This document shows, in pieces, positions 16,467-26,303 of a stretch of 64,000 nucleotides of DNA (the first letter of the stretch is position 1; the number at the start of each line of letters is the position of its first letter). The notes below the pieces were generated by a model. That model was not told where the DNA came from. It did no database searches and was given only the letters and a program-made list of their open reading frames with translations. The stretch is from an uncultured Eisenbergiella sp. (lineage in GTDB: Bacteria; Bacillota; Clostridia; Lachnospirales; Lachnospiraceae): the NCBI GenBank assembly GCA_947598825.1, contig CANQFM010000003.1:62001-126000 (forward strand). The letters run 5' to 3'. Position numbers and translations under genes: made by a program.

Positions 16467-19133
16467 TCAGGAATCTGTTTTCTCATTCTGCCAGCGGTTC
16501 TTCAGCTTATTCTGCAGCCGGTACAGCGTATTGAGCGCATCCAGCGGCGTCATGGTGCTGATCTCTGCATTCCTCAGCTCTTCCAGGATATCTTCGTCCT
16601 TCACCGTATCGAAGAGGGAGATCTGCTCCAGATCCACTTCATCGTAATGCGCAGCCTTCTTTGCGCTCCCTGCCGTATTGACGGCGATATTCTGTACCTT
16701 TTCCGTAATGTCGTTGTCGGAAAGCTGTTCTACGATCTCCCGGGCGCGGTCGGTGACCATATCCGGCACTCCGGCCAGCTTCGCCACCTGGATGCCGTAG
16801 CTCTTATCCGCGCCGCCCTTAATGATCTTGCGCAGAAAAACGATATCGTCCCCTTTTTCCTTTACCGCGATACAGTAATTGTGGACGTTGCCGATCTTTC
16901 CTTCCAGCTCCGTCAGTTCGTGGTAATGGGTGGCAAACAGCGTCCTCGCGCCCAGCAGCTTCCGGTTACTGATATGCTCGATAACCGCCCAGGCGATGGA
17001 TAACCCGTCAAAGGTCGATGTCCCCCTGCCGATCTCATCCAGCACCAGCAGGCTTTTGGGGGTGGCGTTGCGCAGGATGTTCGCCACCTCGTTCATCTCC
17101 ACCATAAAGGTGGACTGGCCGCTGGCCAGATCATCGGAAGCGCCGACCCGCGTAAAGATCCGGTCGGTAATGCCGATGTCGGCGGACCGGGCCGGCACGA
17201 AGCTTCCGATCTGCGCAAGAAGCACGATCAGGGCGGTCTGTCTCATATAGGTGGACTTACCGGCCATATTCGGCCCCGTGATGATGGACACCGCATGTTT
17301 GTCCATATCCAGGTAAGTGTCGTTGGCGATGAACATATCGTGTTCGATCATCTGTTCCACCACCGGATGTCTGCCGTCCCTGATATCGATGACACCTTTT
17401 TCGTTCAGGGACGGACGCACATAATGATTGCGCTCCGCCACCAGGGACAGGGAACAGAACACGTCCAGCCTGGCGACGGCCTTCGCCGTGCGCTGGATGC
17501 GCTCCACCTGCTCCGCCACCGCGTCCCGGACCTGACAGAAACGTTCATATTCCAGCGCCGTCAGTTTTTCCTCCGCATTTAAGATCATATCTTCCAGCTC
17601 TTTCAGCCGGGGAGTGGAATAGCGTTCGGCGTTGACCAGCGTCTGCTTGCGGATATAGTCCTCCGGGACCATGCTTTTAAAGGAATTGGTCACTTCCAGA
17701 TAATAGCCGAATACCTTGTTGTATCTGATGCGCAGATTTTTGATGCCCGTGCGCTCCCGTTCCTGTTCTTCCAACTGGGCGAGCCAGTCTTTTCCCTCCG
17801 TTTTGGCATGCCGGAGCTGGTCGATGGTTTCGTCAAAGCCTTCCCGAATGATGCCGCCCTCCCTCACCAGTACCGGAGGCTCCTCCAGGATCGCGCTGTC
17901 GATCAGTTCAAACAGATCCGACAGGGGATCCATTTCTTCTTCGATCTTCTGAAGCTGACCGCAGTCAAATTCCCCCAGCACAGTCTTGATATGGGGCAGC
18001 ATTTCCACGGAATTGCGGAAAGCGATGAGATCCCGGGGATTGGCGGTCTTATAGCTGACCTTGCCCAAAAGCCGCTCCATGTCGTAGATGGGGTTTAGAT
18101 ATTCCCGGATCTCCTCTCTGGACATGGGCGCCTTGCAAAGCTTTTCCACCGCGTCCAGCCGTTCTTCCATCTGTTCCTTTTCGATCAGGGGCTGCTCCAG
18201 CCAGGAGCGCAGCATCCTGGCGCCCATGGCCGTTTTGGTCTTATCCAGCACCCATAAAAGGGAGCCTTTCTTCTGTTTTTCCCGCAGTGTCTCCGTCAGC
18301 TCCAGATTCCGCCGCGTGGAGGCGTCCAGCAGCATATACCTGCTGGTGAGATAAGGATAGAGATGGGTAAAATGGGGCAGACCGTTTTTCTGCGTATCCA
18401 TCAGATATTGCAAAAGGGCCCCGGCGGCAATCACGCCGTTTGGAAAGTCCCCGATCCCAAGCCCCGCCAGGGAAGAAACCCCAAAGTGCTTTTCCAGGCA
18501 TTTTCTGCACAGCGCGTCGTCAAAATAATGCGGCTCCAGGACATAAACGGTAATATTCAGCCGATCCTTTAAATCCTGCGTATCCATGCCGCTCATAAGG
18601 AAAGCGTCGTTGCAGACGATCTCGGAAGGATGGTATTTATGTATTTCATCCAGCAGTCTGCGCTGATCCTCCACCTCGGTCATATAGTAATCGCCGGTGG
18701 TCACGTCGGCGATGGAAATTCCCGTCCTGCCCGAAAAATACGCGATGCACATCAGGAAATTGTTCTTGGTTTCCTCCATGGCCTGTACGTTCAGATTGGT
18801 GCCCGGCGTCACAATACGGGTCACCTCCCGCTTGACCAGCCCTTTTGCCAGCTTCGGATCCTCCATCTGTTCGCAGATCGCCACTTTATAGCCCTTGGAA
18901 ACCAGCCGCGTCAGATAGCCTTCTACGGCGTGATAGGGCACGCCGCACATGGGCGCCCTTTCGTCCAGGCCGCAGCTTTTCCCGGTCAGCGTCAGTTCCA
19001 GCTCCTTGGTGGCCGTCAGGGCGTCGTCAAAAAACATCTCATAAAAATCGCCCAGCCGGTAAAATAAAATACAGTCCGGATACTGTTTTTTGGTTTCCAT
19101 GTATTGCTGCATCATGGGAGTCAGTTCTGACAT
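16467..19133 (-). CDS. mutS: DNA mismatch repair protein MutS
   Basis: Recognises base mismatches and small loops. The N-terminal mismatch-binding motif FYEMF is present within CILFYRLGDFYEMFFDDA. The Walker A GPNMAGKSTYMRQ and Walker B LLVLDEIGRGTSTFDG are in the C-terminal ATPase domain. The ATG at 19133 is chosen (888 residues) because GGAGGG lies 5 bases upstream and MSELTPMMQQYMETK is the family N-terminus; a longer reading to 19184 has no such site. Gene order miaB-mutS-mutL-miaA is common in Clostridia. Confidence 0.97.
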   Translation of the reverse strand: MSELTPMMQQYMETKKQYPDCILFYRLGDFYEMFFDDALTATKELELTLTGKSCGLDERAPMCGVPYHAVEGYLTRLVSKGYKVAICEQMEDPKLAKGLVKREVTRIVTPGTNLNVQAMEETKNNFLMCIAYFSGRTGISIADVTTGDYYMTEVEDQRRLLDEIHKYHPSEIVCNDAFLMSGMDTQDLKDRLNITVYVLEPHYFDDALCRKCLEKHFGVSSLAGLGIGDFPNGVIAAGALLQYLMDTQKNGLPHFTHLYPYLTSRYMLLDASTRRNLELTETLREKQKKGSLLWVLDKTKTAMGARMLRSWLEQPLIEKEQMEERLDAVEKLCKAPMSREEIREYLNPIYDMERLLGKVSYKTANPRDLIAFRNSVEMLPHIKTVLGEFDCGQLQKIEEEMDPLSDLFELIDSAILEEPPVLVREGGIIREGFDETIDQLRHAKTEGKDWLAQLEEQERERTGIKNLRIRYNKVFGYYLEVTNSFKSMVPEDYIRKQTLVNAERYSTPRLKELEDMILNAEEKLTALEYERFCQVRDAVAEQVERIQRTAKAVARLDVFCSLSLVAERNHYVRPSLNEKGVIDIRDGRHPVVEQMIEHDMFIANDTYLDMDKHAVSIITGPNMAGKSTYMRQTALIVLLAQIGSFVPARSADIGITDRIFTRVGASDDLASGQSTFMVEMNEVANILRNATPKSLLVLDEIGRGTSTFDGLSIAWAVIEHISNRKLLGARTLFATHYHELTELEGKIGNVHNYCIAVKEKGDDIVFLRKIIKGGADKSYGIQVAKLAGVPDMVTDRAREIVEQLSDNDITEKVQNIAVNTAGSAKKAAHYDEVDLEQISLFDTVKDEDILEELRNAEISTMTPLDALNTLYRLQNKLKNRWQNEKTDS

Positions 19134-19164
19134 TTTTCCCTCCATCGGTACATCCGTGCAATCC

Positions 19165-20622
19165 TCAAACCCTGCGGCCCACAAAATAAAAGCCGCGGTT
19201 TTCCGTCAGTTCCACTTCGACGATCTTACCCACCAGGGAAGCGTCTCCGGGATAATGCACGATCATATTGTTGGACAGCCGTCCCGTCACCATCCGGAGC
19301 GTCTGATTGTTGACTTCTTCGGTCAAGGCATATTGTCTTTGCCCGGTCAGCCTGGCCACCTGTTCCCGGGCCGTATCCTGGACCGTCTTTAAAACGAGAT
19401 CGAAGTTTTCCTGGATTTCCTCTTTGGAAGCCGTAATTTCCATGGCCGCCGCCGGCGTGCCGGTCCGTCTGGAATAAAGAAAGGTAAAAGCGTTGTCGAA
19501 CCGCGCCCGCCGGATCACGTCTATGGTATCCTCCACATCCCGTTTCGTCTCCCCGGGAAAGCCTACGATGATATCCGTCGTCAGGGAAATGTCCGGGATT
19601 TTGCTGTAGATCTTTTCCACCAGGGCCAGATATCCCTCTTTTGTGTAGCGCCGGTTCATCGCCTGCAGGATCCTGGTGGAACCGGACTGCAGCGGCAGAT
19701 GAAGATGGCGGCAGATCTTTTGGGAATCCCGCATCGTCTCGATGAGTTCATCGGACAGGTCCTTTGGATGGGAGGTCATAAAACGGATCCTCTCGATCCC
19801 GGGGATTTTCTCCACCTCCTGCAGAAGCTGTGCAAAGGTGAGGGGCCGTTCCAGGTTCTTCCCGTAGGAATTGACATTCTGTCCCAGCAGCATGACCTCC
19901 TTCACGCCTTCCCCGGCCAGCCTGCCGATCTCCTCCAGGATCTCCTCCGGCCTGCGGCTTCTCTCCCGCCCCCGCACATAAGGGACGATACAGTAGCTGC
20001 AGAAGTTATCGCAGCCGAACATGATATTGATCCCGGATTTAAACGGATATTTGCGCTCCACGGGCAGATCTTCCACGATCCGGTCCGCCTGTCCCCAGAT
20101 ATCCACGATCATGCGGTCGCTTTCATACATGTTGCATAAAAGCTCCGGAAATTTGAAAATATTATGGGTCCCGAAGATCAGATCCACAAAACGGTAGCTC
20201 TTTTGGATCTTTTCGATCACAGACGGCTCCTGCATCATACAGCCGCACAGCGCGACGTGCTTTTCCGGGTTTTTCTTCTTCATGCTGTGTACGAAGCCGA
20301 GCCTGCCGTACACCCTTTGATTGGCGTTATCCCGCACGGTACAGGTGTTGTAGACCACCAGGTCCGCTTCTTCGCTTTCCATGCTTTGAAAGCCTGCTTC
20401 CCGCAGAATGCCGGAAAGCTTTTCGGAATCCCGGGCGTTCATCTGACAGCCGAAGGTGACGACGCAGCAGGTCGGCGTCCTTCCAAGCCTGGCCGTCTGC
20501 TCTGCCACGAGGGCCCGGGCCTTTTTGATGAAATAATACTGTCTGTCTGGCTCCGTTTCCGGCGGAGCGGCCGAAAGATCCATCCTTTCAAGGGAGCGCT
20601 CCAGATTTTCATGGTCAATCAT
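19165..20622 (-). CDS. miaB: tRNA-2-methylthio-N6-dimethylallyladenosine synthase MiaB
   Basis: A radical-SAM methylthiotransferase acting after MiaA on A37 of tRNA. The N-terminal UPF0004 domain carries cysteines for the auxiliary cluster (TFGCQMNARDSEK, VYNTCTVRDNA, ALCGCMMQE). The radical-SAM CxxxCxxC is in GCDNFCSYCIVPYVRGRE, and a TRAM domain closes the C-terminus. The ATG at 20622 overlaps the pepT stop by 8 bases. An upstream in-frame extension to 20658 is basic and lies wholly inside pepT, so it was rejected. 485 residues. Confidence 0.95.
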   Translation of the reverse strand: MIDHENLERSLERMDLSAAPPETEPDRQYYFIKKARALVAEQTARLGRTPTCCVVTFGCQMNARDSEKLSGILREAGFQSMESEEADLVVYNTCTVRDNANQRVYGRLGFVHSMKKKNPEKHVALCGCMMQEPSVIEKIQKSYRFVDLIFGTHNIFKFPELLCNMYESDRMIVDIWGQADRIVEDLPVERKYPFKSGINIMFGCDNFCSYCIVPYVRGRERSRRPEEILEEIGRLAGEGVKEVMLLGQNVNSYGKNLERPLTFAQLLQEVEKIPGIERIRFMTSHPKDLSDELIETMRDSQKICRHLHLPLQSGSTRILQAMNRRYTKEGYLALVEKIYSKIPDISLTTDIIVGFPGETKRDVEDTIDVIRRARFDNAFTFLYSRRTGTPAAAMEITASKEEIQENFDLVLKTVQDTAREQVARLTGQRQYALTEEVNNQTLRMVTGRLSNNMIVHYPGDASLVGKIVEVELTENRGFYFVGRRV

Positions 20623-21883
20623 CCGTCGTTTCCTCTTCCTGCGCCGTCCGGCAAACATAAAGCTCTGCGATCTTCTGCAAAAGCGCCGCGCAGCTTTCCA
20701 GGGATTGTGCTATCGCGTACTCAAATCTGCCGTGAAAATTCATGCCTCCGGTCCCCAGATTGGGACAGGGAAGCCCCAAAAAGGACAGGCGCGCCCCGTC
20801 CGTGCCTCCCCGTATGGGAGAAATGAGCGGCTCGATGCCCAAAAGCTTCATGGCCTCCAAAGCCTTATCGATCAGATGGGCGTGGGCAGGCAGCAGCTTT
20901 TCTTTCATATTGTAGTAGCTGTCTTTGATCTGCACTTCAAAGGATCCTGCTCCGTATTTTTTGTTCAAAAAAGCCGCGCATTCGGCAAAGAAAGCCTTCT
21001 TTTGCTCAAATCTTTCCCTGTCGTGGTCCCGGATGATATAGTGTACCACGACCCGTTCCACGGATCCGCTGATGGTATCCGGATGATAAAAGCCTTCGTA
21101 CAGCTCGGTGGCTGCCGGATCCTCATGGACCGGCAGCAGACGCTGAAATTCCTCCGCCATCAGGATGGCGTTTCGCATTTTGCCCTTGGCGCTGCCGGGA
21201 TGGATGCTGTAACCGTTGACGGTCAGCTTCGCGCCGGCTGCGTTGAAGTTTTCATATTCCAGCTCTCCTAAAGGCCCGCCGTCCACCGTATAGGCAAAAT
21301 CGGCGCCAAACCCTTTCAGATCGAAGAAATCTACGCCCCTGCCCACTTCTTCATCCGGGGTAAAGGCGATGCGGATCTTTCCGTGCCTGACAGACGAATC
21401 CGTCAGCAGGGTCTCAGCCATGGTCATGATCTCCGCCACGCCCGCTTTATCATCCGCGCCCAACAGCGTCGTGCCGTCCGCGACGATCACCGTCTCGCCC
21501 ACATGCCGTTTCAGTTCGAGGGCCTCCGAAACCGGCAGGACGATGGGGCCATTTTCATTTAACAGGATATCCCCGCCATCATAGTTTGGGACGAGCCGGG
21601 GCTTTACATCCTTCCCGCTGACCGCTGGGGACGTATCCATATGGGCGATAAAGCCAAGCACCGGCGCCGTCTCCCCTGCGCCCAGATTGGAGGGGACGGT
21701 GGCGTATACATACCCATAGTCCTCGTCCATTACCACATCCTCCGCCCCCATTTCGCGCAGTTCCAAGGCCAGCAGCCTGGCCAGATCCTTCTGCTTTTCT
21801 GTGCTGGGAAAGCTGTCCTGTTCCTCCTGGGACTGGGTATCGATCGTCACATATTTTAAGAACCGTTCCGTTGCCGTGCGCAT
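20615..21883 (-). CDS. pepT: Peptidase T (tripeptide aminopeptidase)
   Basis: A cytosolic M20-family zinc aminopeptidase releasing N-terminal residues from tripeptides, 422 residues. The metal ligands lie in FIAHMDTSPAVSG, LLGADDKAGVAEIM and TPDEEVGRG, with ISPIRGGTDGARLSF and GLPCPNLGTGG near the C-terminus. ATG with GGAAGGG 7 bases upstream. It sits between proA and miaB with short spacers; the operon gives no special hint of peptide source. Confidence 0.95.
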   Translation of the reverse strand: MRTATERFLKYVTIDTQSQEEQDSFPSTEKQKDLARLLALELREMGAEDVVMDEDYGYVYATVPSNLGAGETAPVLGFIAHMDTSPAVSGKDVKPRLVPNYDGGDILLNENGPIVLPVSEALELKRHVGETVIVADGTTLLGADDKAGVAEIMTMAETLLTDSSVRHGKIRIAFTPDEEVGRGVDFFDLKGFGADFAYTVDGGPLGELEYENFNAAGAKLTVNGYSIHPGSAKGKMRNAILMAEEFQRLLPVHEDPAATELYEGFYHPDTISGSVERVVVHYIIRDHDRERFEQKKAFFAECAAFLNKKYGAGSFEVQIKDSYYNMKEKLLPAHAHLIDKALEAMKLLGIEPLISPIRGGTDGARLSFLGLPCPNLGTGGMNFHGRFEYAIAQSLESCAALLQKIAELYVCRTAQEEETTDD

Positions 21884-21898
21884 TTTTATCCCTTCCTT

Positions 21899-23146
21899 TT
21901 ATTCCCTCACCTGGCCGCTGCCCAGGATCTCATATTTATAAGTGGTCAGTTCCTTTAAGCCCATAGGGCCTCTGGCATGCAGCTTCTGGGTGCTGATGCC
22001 GATCTCCGCGCCAAACCCAAATTCAAAGCCATCCGTAAACCGGGTGGAAGCGTTGACATAAACGCAGGCAGCATCCACACCGGCCAGAAATTTTTCCGCA
22101 TTCTTCGGATCGCCGGTGAGAATGGCGTCGGAATGTCCGGTGTTATACCGGTTGATATGCGCGATGGCTTCTTCCAGGCTGTCCACGGTTTTCATAGAAA
22201 TGATATAGTCCAGATATTCCGCCGCATAGTCCTGCTCTGTCGCAGGCAGGCATCCGTCGATCACTTCCCGCACCCGCTCGTCCGCCCGGATCTGGACCTG
22301 TTTTTCGCGCAGCGCCTTTTGCAGAGCGGGCAGCAGTTTCTGGCGCACCCGGCTGTGGATCACCAGGGATTCGCAGGCGTTGCAGACGCTTACGCGCTGG
22401 GTCTTGGCGTTTAAAATGATCCTGACCGCCATATCGATATCGGCGCTTTCGTCCACATAAATATGACAGTTGCCCGTCCCTGTCTCGATAACGGGGACGG
22501 TGGCGTTCTCAACGACGGCCCGGATCAGCCCGGCGCCGCCCCGGGGAATGAGCAGATCCACATAGCGGTTCATGCGCATAAATTCCGTTGTCACGCTGCG
22601 GTCGCAGTCCCTGATCAGCGCAACCGCATCCGGCGTGACGCTGCAGGACAAAAGCGTCTCCCGCAGCACCGTCTCGATGGCGGTATTGGAGTAGATAGCG
22701 TCGCTGCCCCCTTTGAGGATCACGGCGTTTCCGGTTTTAAAACACAGTCCGAAAGCATCCGCCGTCACATTGGGGCGGGATTCATAAATGATACCGATAA
22801 CGCCGATGGGGACACGCCGCTTGCGAATGACAAGGCCGTTTGGACGGGTAAAAGTCTCCATGACCTCGCCTACCGGATCCGGCAGGCTAGCGATCTGGAC
22901 AAGGCCGTCCGCCATATCGCAGATCCGCTTTCTGCTGAGCGCCAACCGGTCCAGCATCCCCTCCGGCATCCCGTTTCGTTTACCTTCCTCCAGATCCTTT
23001 TCGTTTTCTGCAAGGATCTCATCGCTGCGCTCTTTCAGCGACTGGGCTGCGCGCAAAAGGACGCGGTCTTTTTGTTCCCGCGTAAGCGCCGCCAGCGCAA
23101 ACCTGGCGGCCTTCGCCTTTTCTCCCAGCCTTTCCAAATCTGTCAT
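21899..23146 (-). CDS. proA: Gamma-glutamyl phosphate reductase ProA
   Basis: Reduces gamma-glutamyl phosphate with NADPH to glutamate semialdehyde, the second step of proline synthesis. The 415-residue aldehyde-dehydrogenase-fold protein has [11 protein letters not shown] around the catalytic Cys, [16 protein letters not shown], and the C-terminal [19 protein letters not shown]. The ATG overlaps the stop of the folate cyclo-ligase gene by 4 bases, with AGGAGG 6 bases upstream. proB lies just beyond the cyclo-ligase, so the two proline genes are split by one gene. Confidence 0.96.
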   Translation of the reverse strand: MTDLERLGEKAKAARFALAALTREQKDRVLLRAAQSLKERSDEILAENEKDLEEGKRNGMPEGMLDRLALSRKRICDMADGLVQIASLPDPVGEVMETFTRPNGLVIRKRRVPIGVIGIIYESRPNVTADAFGLCFKTGNAVILKGGSDAIYSNTAIETVLRETLLSCSVTPDAVALIRDCDRSVTTEFMRMNRYVDLLIPRGGAGLIRAVVENATVPVIETGTGNCHIYVDESADIDMAVRIILNAKTQRVSVCNACESLVIHSRVRQKLLPALQKALREKQVQIRADERVREVIDGCLPATEQDYAAEYLDYIISMKTVDSLEEAIAHINRYNTGHSDAILTGDPKNAEKFLAGVDAACVYVNASTRFTDGFEFGFGAEIGISTQKLHARGPMGLKELTTYKYEILGSGQVRE

Positions 23147-23745
23147 AGGAAACCTCCTGTCTCTTCTTCCGTCAGGATCAGATCCATCGGGATATCATGG
23201 GGTAAGGGCACGATCTGTTCCACGAGCTGGCAGGCATAGCACAGCCCCGCCAGATAAGGTCTTCTTTCTTCCGGGATCGCGCCGAAATACCGGTCATAAT
23301 AACCGCCTCCATAGCCGATCCGGTGACCTGCCCGGTCAAAAGCGCAGCCCGGTACGATAGCCAGGGCCGCTCCCGAATTGAGCCACGGTTTCGCCCCTTC
23401 CTTTGGTTCCGGAATGCCGCGAAACCCCGGGCGCAGCTCCTTTAGGGAAGCGATCCGGCAAAAAACCATGCCCTTTTCAGATACTCTTGGGCAAAACACG
23501 CGTTTGCCCAGGGCGAGAGCCCTTTGGATCAGCCCAAGGGTGTCTGTCTCTGCGCCGTAAGAAACGTAGCATAAGATATCCTGCGCCGCCTCAAAGCGCG
23601 GATTTTCCAGCAGCCGCTCCCGGATCCTTTGATCTTTTTGCTCTCTCTGCCCCGGGGACAGTTTTCTTCTCTCTTCCTGTCCTATTCTGCGCAGCTTCCT
23701 CTGCGCATCCCGCAGCCGCTCAATGGAGCCGATGTCTGTTTCCAT
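23143..23745 (-). CDS. 5-formyltetrahydrofolate cyclo-ligase
   Basis: Converts 5-formyl-THF and ATP to 5,10-methenyl-THF, recovering folate for one-carbon metabolism. 200 residues with an R/K-rich N-terminus ([17 protein letters not shown]) and the ATP-binding signature [16 protein letters not shown] near residues 150-165. The start at 23745 lies inside the end of proB (26-base overlap); the ribosome site there (AAAAGGG touching the ATG, GGAGG 12 bases upstream) is imperfect, so the start could be slightly further in. It is placed between proB and proA. Confidence 0.92.
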   Translation of the reverse strand: METDIGSIERLRDAQRKLRRIGQEERRKLSPGQREQKDQRIRERLLENPRFEAAQDILCYVSYGAETDTLGLIQRALALGKRVFCPRVSEKGMVFCRIASLKELRPGFRGIPEPKEGAKPWLNSGAALAIVPGCAFDRAGHRIGYGGGYYDRYFGAIPEERRPYLAGLCYACQLVEQIVPLPHDIPMDLILTEEETGGFL

Positions 23746-24649
23746 CCCTTTTTACTACCTCCGGATGAATTTCGGCGACGCCCTGCCCCGCATGGAGTTT
23801 CTCAAGGAAAGCCGTCAGGGAAAAGGCATTGTCGGGATCCGCCACAAAGAGGGTCCCCAGATTACGCCCGTCCATGATGCGGTGCAGGATCCGGATATCG
23901 CTGCTGTTGGCGATGACCATATCTGCGCCGCTCCTGGTGGCGATGCGGGCCGCAACGAGCTTCGTCAACATGCCGCCTGTACCCACGCCGCTGCCCGTAC
24001 TGGACTTGCCCATCTGAAAGAAATGCTCGTCCAGCTTCTCCACCGTCTCCACAAACCGGGCCTGGGGATTGGAACGGGGATCGTCCGTATACAGGCCGTC
24101 GATATCGGACAACAGGATCAGAAGATCCGCTCCGATCATGGACGCAACCACGGCGGAAAGGGTGTCGTTATCCCCGATCTCAATCTCATGGGTGGCTACG
24201 GTATCGTTTTCGTTCACAATGGGGATCACGCCCAGCCGAAACAGCTCTTCAAACGTATTCTGCGCATTGATCCGGTTCATATCGTCGTCCACCGTGTGCC
24301 GGGTCATCAAAATCTGGGCCGACATCTGGTCGTATTCCGCAAATATTTTCTGATAGATCATCATCAGACGCGCCTGCCCGATGGCAGCGCAGGCCTGTTT
24401 GAGCGCGATCGGCGTCTCCTCTTCCCCATCCTGGCGGATGCGGGCGGCTTTTTTGCCCTGGGCGATGGCGCCGGATGTGACCAGAACCACATCCTTCCCC
24501 TGATTTTTCAGATTGCACAGCTCCCGCACCAGCACTTCCAGACGGATATAATCCAGATCCCCCGTCCTGGCATGCTGCAGGGAGGAAGAACCGATTTTGA
24601 CGACGATCCGCTTCTTATCTTTAAGCCCCTCACGAAAATTACGTTCCAT
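23720..24649 (-). CDS. proB: Glutamate 5-kinase ProB, without PUA domain
   Basis: Phosphorylates glutamate, the first committed step to proline. The amino-acid kinase fold is clear: IVVKIGSSSL, VLVTSGAIAQG, NENDTVA, GDNDTLSAVVA and LLSDIDGLY, with GTGGMLTKLVAA. At 309 residues it ends soon after the kinase domain, so the C-terminal PUA domain of E. coli ProB is absent, as in many Firmicutes. ATG with GGAGA 6 bases upstream. First of proB/cyclo-ligase/proA. Confidence 0.95.
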   Translation of the reverse strand: MERNFREGLKDKKRIVVKIGSSSLQHARTGDLDYIRLEVLVRELCNLKNQGKDVVLVTSGAIAQGKKAARIRQDGEEETPIALKQACAAIGQARLMMIYQKIFAEYDQMSAQILMTRHTVDDDMNRINAQNTFEELFRLGVIPIVNENDTVATHEIEIGDNDTLSAVVASMIGADLLILLSDIDGLYTDDPRSNPQARFVETVEKLDEHFFQMGKSSTGSGVGTGGMLTKLVAARIATRSGADMVIANSSDIRILHRIMDGRNLGTLFVADPDNAFSLTAFLEKLHAGQGVAEIHPEVVKRDGNRHRLH

Positions 24650-24683
24650 AGGCGTCTCCTTGTCTTTTTGCTTCTGTATTCTG

Positions 24684-26303
24684 TCACCCCTCTGCGGGCG
24701 GTTTTACAAAGGGCGCGTATCTGGCGGCGATGGCTTCCGCCACCCGCATCCCGTCCATGGCCGCGGATGTGATCCCGCCCGCGTAGCCTGCGCCCTCCCC
24801 GCAGGGATACAGTCCTCTGAGGGCCGACTGCAGCGTTTCATCCCGGCAGATGCGCACGGGGGAGGAGGTCCTGCTTTCCACGCCGGAAAGCCACGCGTTT
24901 TTATCGTCAAAGCCCGGGATGATCCGCCCAAACTGTTCCATCCCTTCCACAAAGGCCTGCGTTAACGCAGGCGGCAAAAGGGCGGACAGATCCGCCTGCC
25001 GCCATTTTCCCCGGATACAGGGCGTAAAGGAATCCGGGATATGCCCTGCGCTAAACCGATCCGTAAAGTCCCCGTAACGCTGCACGGGAACGTTCCCCTT
25101 TCCCAGCGCATATGCCTTTTCCTCCAGGCTGCGCTGAAAGGCGATCCCGGACAGGGGGCCCAAAGCGCCATAATCCTGCGGTGTGACGGAAACGATCACA
25201 GCGCTGTTTGCGTTGCTGCCGCCCCTTGCGCTGTAACTCATGCCGTTGACCGCCAGCCGTCCCTGTTCGCTGGAGGCATTGACCACATAACCGCCGGGGC
25301 ACATACAGAAAGAATAGACGCCCCGGCCGTCTTTTGCCCTGGCCGTCACTTTATAGGGGGCCGGCGGCAGATCTGCAGGGATAGGGGCCGCGTACATTGC
25401 CTCGTTGATCAGCCTCTGGGGATGCTCCACCCGAAGCCCCACGGCAAAAGCCTTGGCCTGCATCTCAATTCCCGTTTCATGGAGCCAAAAGAAAGTATCC
25501 CTGGCGCTGTGGCCGATCGCCAAAACCACGGCCTGAGCTTCCAAAAAGCTGCCGTCCGACAGAGATACGCCCTGGATCTGTCCGTCCTTTTGGCAAAAAC
25601 CGTCCGCCCGGACGCCAAAGCGCACCTCTCCGCCCCAGTCCAGGATCTGTTGCCGGATCCCTTTGACGACATTTCTCAGGACATCCGTCCCGATATGAGG
25701 TTTCGCATCATACAGGATCTCCGGCTGCGCCCCATGGGCCGCCAGGGTTTGAAGCACATACCGGCTGCGCCCTTCCCGGTCCCGGACAAGGGTGTTGAGC
25801 TTGCCGTCCGAAAAGGTGCCCGCGCCGCCCTCTCCGAAAGAGACGTTGGATTCCGGATCCAGCATCCCCGTTTCCCAGAACCGCTCTACGTCCTTCTGCC
25901 TTTCGTCCACATCCCGGCCCCGCTCCAGCAGGATCGGACGGTATCCATGGGCCGCCAGCAGATAGCCGCAGAAAAGCCCGGCAGGGCCGGCGCCGATAAT
26001 GACCGGACGGCATCGGAGTTTTTCTTTTCCCTTCGCGCAAAAACGATATTCCAAAGGAACCGCTTTTTCTGCCCTGGGATCTTTGCACCGGGCCAGACAG
26101 CCATCCTCCGATACGCCCCGAAGCGTCACGTCCACTGTATAGGAAAAAAAGATCGCCGGCTTCTTCCTGGCGTCTATGGATTTTTTGCAAATCTGCAGAT
26201 CCTCGATCTGCCCTTCCCTGATCCGAAGGATTCTGGCGGCCTTTTGGTACAACGCCCTGCCGTCGTGCCCTACAGGAAGCTTCACCTGCTGTATCCTGAT
26301 CAT
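24684..26303 (-). CDS. FAD-dependent dehydrogenase of the COG2509 family
   Basis: A flavoprotein of 539 residues, physiological substrate unknown. The N-terminal ~90 residues form a small basic domain (KSIDARKKPAIFFSYTVDV); the FAD-binding dinucleotide fold begins at VIIGAGPAGLFCGYLL. SFGEGGAGTFSDGKLNT and PCGEGAGYAGGITSAAMDG are characteristic of this family. The ATG at 26303 overlaps the stop of the next flavoprotein gene by 4 bases and has AAAGGCGG upstream, so it is preferred over the reading from 26363. Confidence 0.9.
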   Translation of the reverse strand: MIRIQQVKLPVGHDGRALYQKAARILRIREGQIEDLQICKKSIDARKKPAIFFSYTVDVTLRGVSEDGCLARCKDPRAEKAVPLEYRFCAKGKEKLRCRPVIIGAGPAGLFCGYLLAAHGYRPILLERGRDVDERQKDVERFWETGMLDPESNVSFGEGGAGTFSDGKLNTLVRDREGRSRYVLQTLAAHGAQPEILYDAKPHIGTDVLRNVVKGIRQQILDWGGEVRFGVRADGFCQKDGQIQGVSLSDGSFLEAQAVVLAIGHSARDTFFWLHETGIEMQAKAFAVGLRVEHPQRLINEAMYAAPIPADLPPAPYKVTARAKDGRGVYSFCMCPGGYVVNASSEQGRLAVNGMSYSARGGSNANSAVIVSVTPQDYGALGPLSGIAFQRSLEEKAYALGKGNVPVQRYGDFTDRFSAGHIPDSFTPCIRGKWRQADLSALLPPALTQAFVEGMEQFGRIIPGFDDKNAWLSGVESRTSSPVRICRDETLQSALRGLYPCGEGAGYAGGITSAAMDGMRVAEAIAARYAPFVKPPAEG